Counted from the stretch's first letter, positions 40,143 to 49,860 are shown. The stretch: 64,000 nt of DNA from Mycetohabitans endofungorum (GCF_037477895.1 NZ_CP132744.1:2604001-2668000); one strand, 5' to 3'. Translations and numbers: made by a program. Notes: generated by a model from the letters alone, not told the origin.

Positions 40143-40796
40143 TTACTTCGGCTGCGCGACAGTGCGCAGGTACGGCTTAAGCCTCTTAAAGCCTTCGGGA
40201 TACTTTTTCTTCGCTTCTTCGTCGGAGACCGACGTCGGGATGATCACGTCGTCGCCTGGCTTCCAGTTCGCCGGCGTCGCCACGGAATGCTTCGCGTTCA
40301 GTTGCAACGCATCGAGCAGGCGCAGGATTTCGTCAAAGTTGCGCCCCGCGCTCATCGGATAGGTGAGCGTGGCCTTGATTTTCTTGTCCGGACCAACGAT
40401 GAACACCGCGCGTACGGTCGCATTGTCATTCGCGTTGCGCGGCCCAGCACTCGCATTGGGATGAATCATGTCGTATAACTTCGCGACGTTCAAATTTTCA
40501 TCACCGATCAACGGATAGTTGATCGGATAGCCTTGTGTCTCGGCGATGTCCCCCACCCAACGCTTGTGGTCGCTGACCGGATCGATCGACAGGCCGATCA
40601 CCTTCGTGTTGCGCTTGTCAAATTCGGGTTTCAGCCGCGCGACGTAGCCCAGCTCGGTCGTGCACACTGGTGTGAAATCCTTCGGATGCGAAAACAGAAT
40701 CGCCCAATGGTCGCCGATCCATTCGTGGAAACGAATCTGACCTTCCGTGGTATCGGCGGTGAAATCGGGTGCTTCGTCGCCTATGCGAATCGACAT
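40143..40796 (-). CDS. 1-Cys peroxiredoxin (Prx6 type)
   Basis: 217-aa peroxidase that reduces hydroperoxides. The peroxidatic site is FTPVCTTELG (Cys45), preceded by WAILFSHPKDF; the C-terminal dimer domain is complete (FDEILRLLDALQLNAKHSVATPANW, given in part). No resolving Cys is seen in the usual place, so it is the 1-Cys class. I start at the ATG at 40796, where the conserved MSIRIGDEAPDFTADT begins. It stands alone and is probably stress regulated. Confidence 0.94.
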   Translation of the reverse strand: MSIRIGDEAPDFTADTTEGQIRFHEWIGDHWAILFSHPKDFTPVCTTELGYVARLKPEFDKRNTKVIGLSIDPVSDHKRWVGDIAETQGYPINYPLIGDENLNVAKLYDMIHPNASAGPRNANDNATVRAVFIVGPDKKIKATLTYPMSAGRNFDEILRLLDALQLNAKHSVATPANWKPGDDVIIPTSVSDEEAKKKYPEGFKRLKPYLRTVAQPK

Positions 40797-41284
40797 ATCA
40801 GGCCTCCATTGACATGATGAGGGCGCACGGTCGTGCAGCCAACCACGCAACCGCTGCGAAGATCTGCGTCAACCAGTGCACACGAAGTGCAATTATAGGA
40901 AGAGTAGCGTGCTCGCCCAACGCCGTCCATCAGCGCGCGTCGTCAAACTTGCCTGCTTAGCCGTCCGGGCCGCTGCGCGATCAACCTCCAAGGCAGTCGA
41001 CCAGCACCCGTGCTGGACAGTTATCCACTCATGGCGTTGGACAACCTCTGGATAGCCGGATGCACAGCTGTTGCGTGAAATCTGGACAATGCATTGGCAA
41101 CGCAGAGCCGCAGACGCGTTATCCCACTTTTGCCTGTGCTATCCCCCGACCCCGCATAGCGTTATCAGAACAGTATCGTATTGATCCGTTAACGTGTTTT
41201 TGCAGTTATCCACAGCGTGACGCGGTTGTTGTTAACTACTATTACAGATATATATATATAAATAAAAAAATTGAAGGTAAACTG
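40797..41284. other. AT-rich intergenic region with DnaA-box-like sites
   Basis: No gene is supported in 490 bases. TTATCCACA (41206-41214) is a perfect DnaA box; TTATCCACT (41021-41029) and TTATCCCAC (41119-41127) are near matches in the same direction. A run of alternating T and A followed by A-rich sequence (about 41236-41272) is sharply more AT-rich than the surroundings. The arrangement resembles part of a replication origin or a DnaA-controlled region, but there is no dnaA, rep or par gene nearby. Confidence 0.45.
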
Positions 41285-43738
41285 TTACCGTTCCGTTGGA
41301 ACCGGAATACAGTACGCTGGCACACGCTCAAACGTGCGCTTGGGATCCGGCTCGTCAGGTAACGTGTAGGTGAGTTGGCAACGTCCACCATCCGTGAGTC
41401 GGACGGTCAAGGGTTTCTCTGGCGTAGCGAGCGGCAGGAACACCTGCTGATCGTCCAGTACGGTCGCAACCATATTGCCCATGCCATCCAGTACGGGAGT
41501 CCCGCGCTGGATCGTCGAGCCGCCCTTTGTCGATACCTCCAGCAGCGCACGGCGTACCGTCGTCACGTTGAATCGGACCTTTTGCACTGAACCTCGTGCG
41601 GGCTGCACGGCCCGGTAGCCATTGTCCACGTCGGCGTTGCGTGGCAAGCTACGTGTCGCAATCTCGACAGGCGAGGCCACGTACGCGGGCAGCGACGGCA
41701 ATATCGCATGGCCAGTGCGATCCGTCTCCACGACACCCGCACGCGTGAGAATCGTCACGCCAGGCACGCCAGATGTCGATACAACACCGAACGTATCTCC
41801 GATCCGGTAAGGAGAAAATCCGAACCCGTCGCGGTGTACCGCCAATGAGCCGCTCAATGCCGCCGAGTAGGATAACGCCCGTGACGAACGCAACACACCG
41901 GCTGACATACGTGCAAAACGGTTGCCATGACTCACGTCCACGTCGACCGACGTGTCGCCGCGCGCATGGTCGCGCTGAAATGACCCGCTATAGTGCGTTC
42001 TGCTGCCCAGCGAATGGTTCATCCGCATGCCGCTCCGGAGCGCCGAGTCTGTCAGCGACGCGTGTGCGCGAACGCCAGTGCGGTCCAGTGGAACACTAAC
42101 GCTCAGGTATGTCGAAGTGCGTGCCTTGCCAAAACGGGATGAATCGCATCGGGCTACCAGCCCGACCGATACGCCGGCCACTTGCATTGAAATCGCGCCA
42201 TTCACGTAGCGCCCCGTCGTGCTGCCGGCAACAAATGACTGCCCGTACCCAAGAGCGACCGATCCATAGGGTGCCGCATAGTTCAACTGAACCGAATAAT
42301 CCATTGCACTGCATCGCCTGCTGTTCGCTCTCGAATCAAAGAGATGGCGAAAGCCTGCACTCCGAGCGCCCGCGGATACACTGGCGGAAAAGTCGCGGCC
42401 CAGGTGGCTGCTCACACGTATGCTGGCGCGAATGCCGGAAGCGGATGCCGGTGAATGTCGTGAGGCGAGCAGTTGCGTCGCAAGCATCGGGCCACGCCGT
42501 GGCAAGACCGTCAGCGCTGCTCCCGCAGCTTGGTAATGCTGTGCCACGATCGCAGCGGCTGCCGCGCTGCTGGCCGGACCAAGCCAGCCAGCGCCTGTCA
42601 GCACGGCCCCGGGAAACGTTATCGTACGGCCGTTGAAATTGCCGAGTGCCAACGAAAATCCTGGTGCATCGACCGCGGCGCCCGCGCCAAGCGACGTAAC
42701 GGGCACGACGAACTCGCGCCGAGATCCGTCCTCCTCAGTGACCGTCACGGTCAAGTCGGACATATCGCTGTACAGTTCCACGTCGTCTATCGCAAATGGG
42801 CCGGGTGGAACGAGCGTTGAATAAATCTGGCGACCGGCTTGCCGGATCACGACGCTTGCCTGTGAAGAAGCAATGCCCTCCACACGCGGTGCACGCAGTT
42901 GCGTGCGAAGCAACGCGGTGTCCGGTGTGAGCTGTGCGCCATCGAGTGGGATGCCACCGATTACCCCGTTTGACACTAGGATCTGGCCAACTTGCAGCGT
43001 CTTTTGCATATCCGGCAACGTTCGTTGCGCATACGCTCTGTCGTGGAACAAGTATCGGCGGCGCCGCGATTCGCGTAGCGACTGATGCGATCTCACGATC
43101 CAACCATAGGCATTAAAGCCGCCCTCCGAGCGCACGTTGAAGTTGCGGCTTGTCCCGGTCGGGTGACGCCACTGAGACAGATAAGCGTCGTAATTGAACA
43201 GGCCTGCGACACCGCCGTCATCAAACTGTTTCGGTACGCGCGTTCGGCGACGAACCGCCTGTGGCGGCACAATCAACTCGATGCGGGATGCATGCGGAAT
43301 CAGTTTTATCAAGGTCTGCGCAAATGCAGCTTGATAGTCGACGCACGGTGACGAATGGGACGCCCCGTGGCTAGAGCTCGCGTCGGCCGGGCTCGCCAAT
43401 CCCGCAGGAACGTTCAAGCTGGCGCGCTCGAGCAGTTCACGCGTTACGCACAGGCTGCCATCCGGCTTGAAATACGCTTGGATTTCTCCTCGTGATGCGC
43501 CGTTTACCCAAAGCGATACGCGGTTGTAACCGGGATCGAAGCGGGCGCCACGTTCATAGTAGTTCGCAAGTTCCACCGGCAGACCGCGAGCGCGCAGCCT
43601 ATCCAGGTCAAATTTGACTTCACTATCGGTGGCCCACGCAGCGGCGCTCGCGCTCGTGATGCTGACATACAGCAATACAGCGGGGGCGCATCGCACACCC
43701 GGCCAAGCGTGCCCTGTGGCGGTGTTACGGTGCTGCAC
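41285..43738 (-). CDS. Fimbrial outer-membrane usher (FimD/PapC family)
   Basis: 817-aa outer-membrane pore that receives chaperone-subunit complexes and assembles the fimbria. A signal peptide (to about residue 36) is followed by the N-terminal chaperone-binding domain (FDLDRLRARGLPVELANYY), the barrel, the plug/middle-domain region (VVIRQAGRQIYSTLVPPGPF) and a C-terminal domain (VLDGMGNMVATVLDDQQVFL; C..YTLP...P.YC). Slightly shorter than E. coli FimD (~850). Start is a GTG at 43738. It is last of three genes after the chaperone (19-base gap). Confidence 0.95.
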   Translation of the reverse strand: MQHRNTATGHAWPGVRCAPAVLLYVSITSASAAAWATDSEVKFDLDRLRARGLPVELANYYERGARFDPGYNRVSLWVNGASRGEIQAYFKPDGSLCVTRELLERASLNVPAGLASPADASSSHGASHSSPCVDYQAAFAQTLIKLIPHASRIELIVPPQAVRRRTRVPKQFDDGGVAGLFNYDAYLSQWRHPTGTSRNFNVRSEGGFNAYGWIVRSHQSLRESRRRRYLFHDRAYAQRTLPDMQKTLQVGQILVSNGVIGGIPLDGAQLTPDTALLRTQLRAPRVEGIASSQASVVIRQAGRQIYSTLVPPGPFAIDDVELYSDMSDLTVTVTEEDGSRREFVVPVTSLGAGAAVDAPGFSLALGNFNGRTITFPGAVLTGAGWLGPASSAAAAAIVAQHYQAAGAALTVLPRRGPMLATQLLASRHSPASASGIRASIRVSSHLGRDFSASVSAGARSAGFRHLFDSRANSRRCSAMDYSVQLNYAAPYGSVALGYGQSFVAGSTTGRYVNGAISMQVAGVSVGLVARCDSSRFGKARTSTYLSVSVPLDRTGVRAHASLTDSALRSGMRMNHSLGSRTHYSGSFQRDHARGDTSVDVDVSHGNRFARMSAGVLRSSRALSYSAALSGSLAVHRDGFGFSPYRIGDTFGVVSTSGVPGVTILTRAGVVETDRTGHAILPSLPAYVASPVEIATRSLPRNADVDNGYRAVQPARGSVQKVRFNVTTVRRALLEVSTKGGSTIQRGTPVLDGMGNMVATVLDDQQVFLPLATPEKPLTVRLTDGGRCQLTYTLPDEPDPKRTFERVPAYCIPVPTER

Positions 43739-43757
43739 GATGGGTCCCCGCCCAGGC

Positions 43758-44501
43758 TTAGTGCGAGGCCGTCACTTGCAGATCATATGCACTGGCTGTA
43801 TAGCCGTAGCGCGTCATCGGGAATAAACGAATCGTCTTAGTGCCGGCTTGCCTCGCCTCACCGACCCGGACTTGTTCGCCGGGCAGAATATAGCGACGGG
43901 ATAACGTAACCGTGGTCTTGCGCGGCAGAAGCTGGGCACGCTGTTCCAGTCGTACGACATAGTTAGACGGGTTCGATAAAGTCACCATGCCGTCCCGGAC
44001 CTGTGCCGTTAATCGTTTCCACGGTTCCTTGTCTACGGGCAAAGCTGCCGGCTTGACAATGACCGGAAGGTCTTGCCGCACGATCAAATCGACTGCATTA
44101 TGGCTGGATAGTTCGGGTGGCAGCCCCTCGAATACGACCCGTTTCATCCGCTCGCATTTTAGTGGCTCCTTGTTGATCAACATGAAGCGAACCAGCTGGG
44201 ACTCACCCGGCTCAAGTCTGGCCGCCAAAGGTGTGGCCACGATTAGCCTGTCAGGGTCCTCTTTTGTATCGATGATGGCCGTGTGCAAGATAATCGGATG
44301 AGCATCGGCGTTGCGCACTTTGATCGCCGCCTCGCCGCTATTTTCGTCGATCAGTACAGCTGAGGTCTCCGGCACGACACCGACTGCGGCGGCATAATGC
44401 GGCCCCATTCCGAGATAGGCACATACAAGCGCCTGGATCGCGCATACTACTGCGCGCCAATACTTCAGTACGTTCAATTTGAAATTCCGTCTAGACAACA
44501 C
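43758..44501 (-). CDS. Periplasmic fimbrial chaperone (PapD/FimC family)
   Basis: 247-aa chaperone with an N-terminal signal/anchor (VVCAIQALVCAYLGMGPHYA) and two Ig-like domains. The G1-region sequence QLVRFMLINKEPLKCERMKRVVFEGLPP and the conserved Arg/Lys pair positions fit donor-strand chaperones; the second domain ends FPMTRYGYTASAYDLQV. It stabilises the subunit encoded upstream and delivers it to the usher. Start is GTG at 44501, alternatives nearby are possible. Thirteen bases follow the subunit gene. Confidence 0.93.
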   Translation of the reverse strand: MLSRRNFKLNVLKYWRAVVCAIQALVCAYLGMGPHYAAAVGVVPETSAVLIDENSGEAAIKVRNADAHPIILHTAIIDTKEDPDRLIVATPLAARLEPGESQLVRFMLINKEPLKCERMKRVVFEGLPPELSSHNAVDLIVRQDLPVIVKPAALPVDKEPWKRLTAQVRDGMVTLSNPSNYVVRLEQRAQLLPRKTTVTLSRRYILPGEQVRVGEARQAGTKTIRLFPMTRYGYTASAYDLQVTASH

Positions 44502-44514
44502 TGCTTGATGCGAG

Positions 44515-45234
44515 TTAATACGTTAGCGTAATGGTGGTTTTTCCTTCAAAATCGATAGTATCGGTGAGGTTCAACTGACCGGTCGGTATAATGTAAGGTA
44601 TGATTTTTAGTGTTGCATCAAAAAGCATACCATTGACAGGACTAATCCCATCCGAGGACCATGTCAACTCATCAAATGGGCCGTTAAGTAGTCGAGAGTC
44701 GCCCGTACCGTTATCGAACGCTTCCCACCCTTCCATCCCTTGTTTTCTTCCCAAAGGTTCCGCATCACCTTCGCCCCGTTCGTCCGCGTATCGCATATCA
44801 TGCAACTCGATTGCGTATACGCCAATCGGTTTGCCATTGGAAGCGAGCGTACCTCTTAGGGACCCAAGTCTTTCACTTAGCGTTGCCGTTGCATTGTCGA
44901 GTAGCGTACCGCCTATCGCGAACGGATTAGCAACACCTATATCATCGCTCGATCGGATCGCTATCGACGTAGGCGCGGTGCATTGGATACCAATTTTGAC
45001 GTCCTGCGGTTCCAATCGCGTCACCATATTTCTCTCCAGATGAAGTGAATCCAAGGTCCCGAGGTTGACTCGCGAAGGGGACAGTTCAGCTATTTCACAT
45101 GCGCCGGGGTTGATCTTTCCAGTTATAATAAGCTGTTTTTCTTGTTGCCCCTTTTTTTCTGGGCTGGCGAATATTTTGGAAGAACTGCTAAACAACAAAA
45201 CCAAAAATATAGCGTACGCGATCGGTGATCTCAT
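44515..45234 (-). CDS. DUF1120-type fimbrial subunit/adhesin
   Basis: 239-aa secreted protein: signal peptide (YAIFLVLLFSSSSKIFA), then a beta-rich domain with GKINPGACEIAELSPSRVNLG, the conserved Cys pair (Cys in PGACEI and in IGIQCTAPTSI) and a C-terminal IDFEGKTTITLTY that looks like the beta-zipper donor strand of fimbrial subunits. First gene of the cluster. Codon use is less GC-rich than neighbours, which suggests transfer. No separate major pilin gene is present, so it may be the only structural subunit. Confidence 0.8.
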   Translation of the reverse strand: MRSPIAYAIFLVLLFSSSSKIFASPEKKGQQEKQLIITGKINPGACEIAELSPSRVNLGTLDSLHLERNMVTRLEPQDVKIGIQCTAPTSIAIRSSDDIGVANPFAIGGTLLDNATATLSERLGSLRGTLASNGKPIGVYAIELHDMRYADERGEGDAEPLGRKQGMEGWEAFDNGTGDSRLLNGPFDELTWSSDGISPVNGMLFDATLKIIPYIIPTGQLNLTDTIDFEGKTTITLTY

Positions 45235-45287
45235 AAATGCTGTGCGATTAAATGCGTTGCTTACGCGGGTGGCGTTGGCGGACCAGA

Positions 45288-45293
45288 ATTATA
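45288..45293 (-). promoter_or_regulatory. Likely -10 element of the fimbrial operon
   Basis: TATAAT on the minus strand 54 bases upstream of the subunit ATG; -35 sequence weak. Confidence 0.45.
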
Positions 45294-45401
45294 GTGGTCA
45301 ACGCCCATCAATTGTGTCACAAAATACGAGATGATCCGTTGTGATACGAAGCACTGCGTTATGATCTTCGTCCATAACAAGACAAAACGCTTTTACCCCT
45401 A

Positions 45402-46352
45402 TCACGCGGCGCGGCGCTTGCCCGGAGAAGTTTTTTTGGATACTGCCGCAGTTTTCGCTCCGCCCTTGCCCGCTTTCGTAACGGGCCCCTTGCGGGCAGT
45501 CGTTTTTTTCCGCTTGTCGGCACCGGCCATATCCTCGTCGATGCTCGATCCATCCTTGCGCTGCCCAAGACTGAGCCGCAACAGCTCAGATAAGTCAACC
45601 ACATCGGCGGCCCGCCTTTTTGCCGAGCTCTCAATACTTGGGATTTTTTTCGTCTTGTCCGCTCGGATCTTCTTTTCAACCAACGCCAGGATGTCGTCCC
45701 GGAACGTATCGTGGTAGTCCTCGGGTTTCCATTCGCCGCTCATGTCATCAATGAGCTTCTTGGCCATCTCCAGCTCACGAGCCGTGACGCCAGCCCTCCT
45801 CGCGTCGACTTCCGGCAGCGGGAGTTCAGCCAACGCCCGTAGTTCATCCTTCCAGCGCAACGTGTCCAGCGCGAGCAACGGACCCACCGGAATCAGTGCG
45901 CCAAGGTGTTGGCGGCCATGCATCACGACCAACGCGATACCGATTTTACCGGTCGCTTTCAACGCGTCGCGAAGCAACGCGTAGACCTTTTCGCCCTTCC
46001 GATCCGGCACGAGATAGTACGGCGTATCAACGTACAGAAACGACACGGCCTTCGAATCGACAAAGGTCAAGATATCGACCGTCTGCGTCGAGTCTGGATT
46101 GGCCGCGCGGATCTCCTCGTCGGTCAGTACCACATAGCGCTCTTTGTCGTACTCATAGCCGCGCACGATATCCTCGCGCGACACTTCCTTTCCTGTGCGC
46201 TTGTTGACCTGCCGATAGCCGATCGGATCCATCGAATGCTTGTCCAGCATCCGGAACGATGGCTTCACCGTCCGGGTGGCCGGATATAGCTGCACCGGTA
46301 CATGCACGAGGCCAAAACTGATCGCGCCTTTCCAAATCATTCGTGACGCCAT
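45402..46352 (-). CDS. ku: Ku protein, non-homologous end joining
   Basis: 316-aa bacterial Ku. The core begins RMIWKGAISFGLVHVPVQLY and contains VRGYEYDKERYVVLTDEE, VDTPYYLVPDRKGEKVYALL and MSGEWKPEDYHDTFRDDILAL, forming the DNA-encircling ring. The C-terminal ~60 residues are Lys-rich (KRKKTTARKGPVTKAGKGG), typical of proteobacterial Ku and likely to bind DNA. ATG at 46352 has GGAGG upstream; the longer frame has no support. Ku normally recruits the ligase LigD; no ligD lies within 18 kb upstream or downstream in this window. Confidence 0.95.
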   Translation of the reverse strand: MASRMIWKGAISFGLVHVPVQLYPATRTVKPSFRMLDKHSMDPIGYRQVNKRTGKEVSREDIVRGYEYDKERYVVLTDEEIRAANPDSTQTVDILTFVDSKAVSFLYVDTPYYLVPDRKGEKVYALLRDALKATGKIGIALVVMHGRQHLGALIPVGPLLALDTLRWKDELRALAELPLPEVDARRAGVTARELEMAKKLIDDMSGEWKPEDYHDTFRDDILALVEKKIRADKTKKIPSIESSAKRRAADVVDLSELLRLSLGQRKDGSSIDEDMAGADKRKKTTARKGPVTKAGKGGAKTAAVSKKTSPGKRRAA

Positions 46353-46654
46353 GGAGCCTCCTTCGTGTGATCCTGCGGCGCACGCGCGCCGTATTGTCGG
46401 CTTATCGCCGCTTGCCGTAGCGTTCCGGTTATGCAAGCTGCGTACCAGCCGGACCAGCTGCGTAGCCCACGTCGTCCGGGAACAACACTTGCTCTTTCGA
46501 AACGCCCCCGATATGTCCGTTGAACAATACGATGAGGCCATTGTTGAAATACCAGACCAAAGCCATATACGAATGCGATGTCAAGCAAAACACCGTTGCC
46601 ACAACCGAATTCAGCATTCGTTCGCTTTGTTCTACCGATAACTAAGAGGATGTT

Positions 46655-47419
46655 ATGAAATCAATCCGTACCGTTGCGACGTTGACCCTGGCCACGCTGA
46701 TGTTGGGCGCGTGTAGTGGGGGAGGAAAGGACCTCGGCACCGAACTCGGGCTGAGTTCTCCGCAGGCAAGGTTCATCAATGCCGTTCCGATTAGCCCGAA
46801 TCTGGATTACTACCTAAACGGGCAAGCGAACGCGACCGACGTACAGTACAAGGGCGTCACGCGTTATCGCGATGTCGGCGCAGGCACCCAGACCGCCACC
46901 TACAATGCAACCGGCACGTCTTTGACGCTGGCCTCACAGGCATTCAATGCAGCCAAAGGACACCATTACACGACTATTGCAATCCAGGGTTCGCCATCCG
47001 CGGTCTCCGTGATCGACGATCCGTATGACAAGGGCTTGCTCTCGGACAAGGCACGCGTACGGGGATTCAATGCGTCGTTTAACGCGCCAAACGTGGACAT
47101 CTACGTCGTGGCGCCCGGTACCGACATCTCCAGCGTGACACCCACGGTGTCCTCCATCGCCTATCAGCATGCGGTACCCGAATCCGGTCAAGATTCAGTG
47201 TACCTATCCGGTGGCACGTATCAGGTCATCGTCACTCATGCCGGCACGAAGACGCCGATTCTGACGAGCGCGCCGGTCAGCTTAGCTAACAACGCCGATT
47301 GGCTCGTCTTGACGATCCCGTCGGGCGGCATTGGCGACATCGTACCCGGCAATATTCATGTCCTGGTCGCCCAGGGCAACGAGGCCGATACGTCCGCCCA
47401 GGAACTGACGCCTCAATAA
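46655..47419 (+). CDS. DUF4397-type lipoprotein
   Basis: 254-aa predicted outer-envelope lipoprotein: signal TLTLATLMLGAC with lipidated Cys20, then two related beta-rich repeats each starting with an ARFINA/VRGFNA motif (QARFINAVPISPNLDYYLNG and ARVRGFNASFNAPNVDIYVV) and containing Y-T-T/Y-Q-V strands, as in DUF4397 domains. Role unknown; the family is often described as surface lipoproteins. AAGAGGA precedes the ATG. Monocistronic. Confidence 0.85.
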   Translation: MKSIRTVATLTLATLMLGACSGGGKDLGTELGLSSPQARFINAVPISPNLDYYLNGQANATDVQYKGVTRYRDVGAGTQTATYNATGTSLTLASQAFNAAKGHHYTTIAIQGSPSAVSVIDDPYDKGLLSDKARVRGFNASFNAPNVDIYVVAPGTDISSVTPTVSSIAYQHAVPESGQDSVYLSGGTYQVIVTHAGTKTPILTSAPVSLANNADWLVLTIPSGGIGDIVPGNIHVLVAQGNEADTSAQELTPQ

Positions 47420-47920
47420 AGGAAGCGACACGCTTGCCCGGCTCGATCATTCACCCTATTGCATCGACGGGCAAGACGCCAACTTGCTGCGGCCAATCGC
47501 TGGCGAGGCCGCTTTGCTGCTGTTCTCAGCGAGCATCATCGGTTGCGAGATGCTCGCCATCTCTCATCTTTGCGGGCAGCGCCGTCTATATCTGTGTTAG
47601 GCCGCCGTCCTCAATGACGTCGGTGTAGTTCCGGTACTGGGGTGACGTCAGCGCAGCTCCGGTGCTGGCACTGGGTGACGTCGACGCAGTTCCGATGCTG
47701 GTGCTGGTGACGCGATTGGCCTCGCGCGTCGCATGGCGGGCGCGTTAACTAGCGGTATTGTAATCAAGGCTTGGGTGAAGTGTTACCGTGCTGATGACGG
47801 TGACCGTAGCGGGGATGTCGCCAATATAAGGCAGTAACGGCAGTAACAAGATCGGGCCCCGGCGCCGCCAACGCCACGCTGCGCCGCCGGTCATGGTCAT
47901 GCTCACGCGGCACGCGCGGA
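47420..47920. other. Intergenic region with degenerate tandem repeat
   Basis: No gene is supported. Three imperfect tandem units beginning TGACGTC start at 47615, 47643 and 47676 (28-33 bases each; core CGCAGTTCCGGTGCTGG), with a partial fourth at 47708. Stops occur in all plus frames across the units, so the repeat is not part of a current gene. Confidence 0.55.
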
Positions 47921-48223
47921 TTACATCAATTTTCCGACTTCCTTGGATACCGAAGCCGGGGTGCCATACTCTCGCTCCGGAATACGCTTGAGCATCTCTA
48001 GCACGCTGTCGTCGGCATGCGAGCGTTGCGCGCATTGAATGACATCTTCCTTGCTGGCCGGGTAGTCCATGCCCTTGAGCGCCTTCTGGATATCAACCGG
48101 GCTTGGCGCCTTGCCATGCCCGCTCTGGTGACCGCCCTTATCATGGTCTTGCTGGACGCGGTCACCTTCATGCGCCCGCGCGTGGCTCAATTCGTGACCG
48201 GTGTGAGGATGACGGGAAGTCAT
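47921..48223 (-). CDS. DUF2795-type small protein
   Basis: 100-aa His-rich protein. The N-terminal half (SRHPHTGHELSHARAHEGDR) is polar and disordered; the C-terminal half (PSPVDIQKALKGMDYPASKE, then DDSVLEMLKRIPEREYGTPA) fits the DUF2795 helical domain, found in small stress-linked proteins of proteobacteria and actinobacteria. Function unknown. I start at the ATG at 48223 because AAGGAG lies eight bases upstream. Confidence 0.8.
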   Translation of the reverse strand: MTSRHPHTGHELSHARAHEGDRVQQDHDKGGHQSGHGKAPSPVDIQKALKGMDYPASKEDVIQCAQRSHADDSVLEMLKRIPEREYGTPASVSKEVGKLM

Positions 48224-48528
48224 AACGATCTCCTTTAAAAGCCAATGACACATAAGGGGCGCGGCAGGCTTGCACGCGCCGCGTGATCATCGCGCCGCAA
48301 ACTGCGTTCCCCGTAGCACATTCCCACACTGCTGCACCGCCGAGCAACGCGCAGCGGCGATACTCAGATGGTGTCACGCGGTTGTAACTTTTTCGAACTT
48401 CGCTAAGGCTTGCCCTGATTCGGCGCGCTGCAATGCGGGTGACAGGGTCCGATCGACGCGCGGGTACATCGCTTGCATAGTGCACCCGAGAAAGGCACCG
48501 CTGCCTTCATCAACCGGGAGCAGTCACT
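48224..48528. other. Divergent gap upstream of the polysaccharide operon
   Basis: About 300 bases between the DUF2795 gene and the GT4 gene, which are divergent, so both promoters must lie here. I found no hexamer pair good enough to annotate, no PIP box and no repeat. Confidence 0.45.
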
Positions 48529-49860
48529 ATGCAAAAAAAAATCGCCCTGATCAGCGAGCATGCCTCGCCGTTGGGTGTGATCGGCGGCGTCGACTCAGGC
48601 GGCCAGAACATCTACGTGGCTAATGTGGCCAAGCAATTGGCATTGCGCGGTTGGCACGTTGACGTCTTTACCCGCCGTGACAATCCTCACTTGCCGGAGG
48701 TGATGCGCATAGGTCCCAGGATGCAGGTCATCCATGTGCCCGCGGGACCACCCAACGACATGCCGAAAGAAGCGATGCTGCCGTACATGGCGTGCTTTGC
48801 CGACTTCCTCATCGACTATTTCAGACGGCAACCCGTGCCCTACGACGTGATGCACGCGAACTTCTTCATGTCGGGTCAGGCGGCGCTGTGCGTGAAGCAA
48901 CAGCTCGGTGTCCCGCTGGTTACCACTTTTCATGCGCTAGGTCGAGTACGCCGGCAGCATCAAGGCATGGCCGACGCGTTTCCGGACGAGCGTTTTGCGA
49001 TAGAAGATAAGCTGGTGCAGTGCTCGGATCGGGTGATCGCTGAATGCCCGCAAGACCAGATCGACCTGACGACGTTGTATCCGGGTGACCCGCGACGCAT
49101 CCGGGTCATTCCATGCGGCTTTGACAGCGATGAATTTCAACCGGTACCGAGGCTCGAGGCCCGCGCGCGACTCGGATGGCGCCCGGACGAGTTCGCCATA
49201 TTACAGTTGGGACGGCTAGTGCCGCGCAAAGGCGTAGACAACGTGATCGAAGCGCTTGCCCACTTGCCGGCACACCCTGCTCAGCCTACGCGGCTGTATG
49301 TGGTCGGGGGCGACGACTATACGCCTGACCCGGAACGCTGTCCCGAATTGGCGCGGCTGATGCGCGTCGCCCAGCAGGCGGGCGTTGCCGAGCGCGTGAC
49401 GTTTGTCGGCCGCCGCGACCGGGATGTGCTGCGACTGTTCTACAGTGCGGCCGATGTATTTGTGACCACGCCATGGTACGAACCTTTTGGCATCACCCCA
49501 GTGGAGGCGATGGCCTGCGCCACGCCGGTGATCGGTAGCGATGTCGGTGGCATCCGCAGCACCGTTGTGGATGGTGTAACGGGCTACTTGGTGCCGCCGC
49601 GCGAGCCCGCGGCGCTGGCCCGTAAATTGGTGGCGCTGCGCAGCGATCCGCAACAGGCGGTGGCAATGGGCCTGGCGGGCCGCCAGCGCGTGCAGCGTGA
49701 CTATACGTGGGATAGCGTCGCCGCACGATTGGCTCAAGTCTATGACGAGTTGTGCGACACAACGCGGCGGCCCGCGTGCGCGGGTGCCTCGCTGGGGGGC
49801 AGTCGGCGCTCGCCCATCATGCCGGTAACCGCCACCCCGAACCAGAAGGAGAATGGGTAA
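48529..49860 (+). CDS. GT4-family glycosyltransferase
   Basis: 443-aa GT-B enzyme. The N-terminal domain begins [20 protein letters not shown], where GGVDSGGQN is the donor-phosphate loop seen in sucrose-synthase-like GT4 enzymes. The C-terminal domain has [19 protein letters not shown] and the E-x7-E motif [21 protein letters not shown] basic, Pro-rich tail follows. First gene of a four-gene plus-strand operon; its TAA overlaps the next ATG by one base (TAATG). Donor and acceptor are unknown; the neighbours suggest an extracellular or lipid-linked heteropolysaccharide. Confidence 0.93.
   Translation: MQKKIALISEHASPLGVIGGVDSGGQNIYVANVAKQLALRGWHVDVFTRRDNPHLPEVMRIGPRMQVIHVPAGPPNDMPKEAMLPYMACFADFLIDYFRRQPVPYDVMHANFFMSGQAALCVKQQLGVPLVTTFHALGRVRRQHQGMADAFPDERFAIEDKLVQCSDRVIAECPQDQIDLTTLYPGDPRRIRVIPCGFDSDEFQPVPRLEARARLGWRPDEFAILQLGRLVPRKGVDNVIEALAHLPAHPAQPTRLYVVGGDDYTPDPERCPELARLMRVAQQAGVAERVTFVGRRDRDVLRLFYSAADVFVTTPWYEPFGITPVEAMACATPVIGSDVGGIRSTVVDGVTGYLVPPREPAALARKLVALRSDPQQAVAMGLAGRQRVQRDYTWDSVAARLAQVYDELCDTTRRPACAGASLGGSRRSPIMPVTATPNQKENG

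Noticed and set aside
40981-41284. Chromosomal replication origin
   Set aside because: DnaA-like boxes and an AT tract are present, but dnaA, dnaN, rpmH, parAB and rep genes are absent, so I list it only as origin-like.
46429-46617. A 62-codon minus-strand frame upstream of ku with a protein-like composition
   Set aside because: Weak ribosome site and no recognised family; conservation would have to be shown before calling it a gene.
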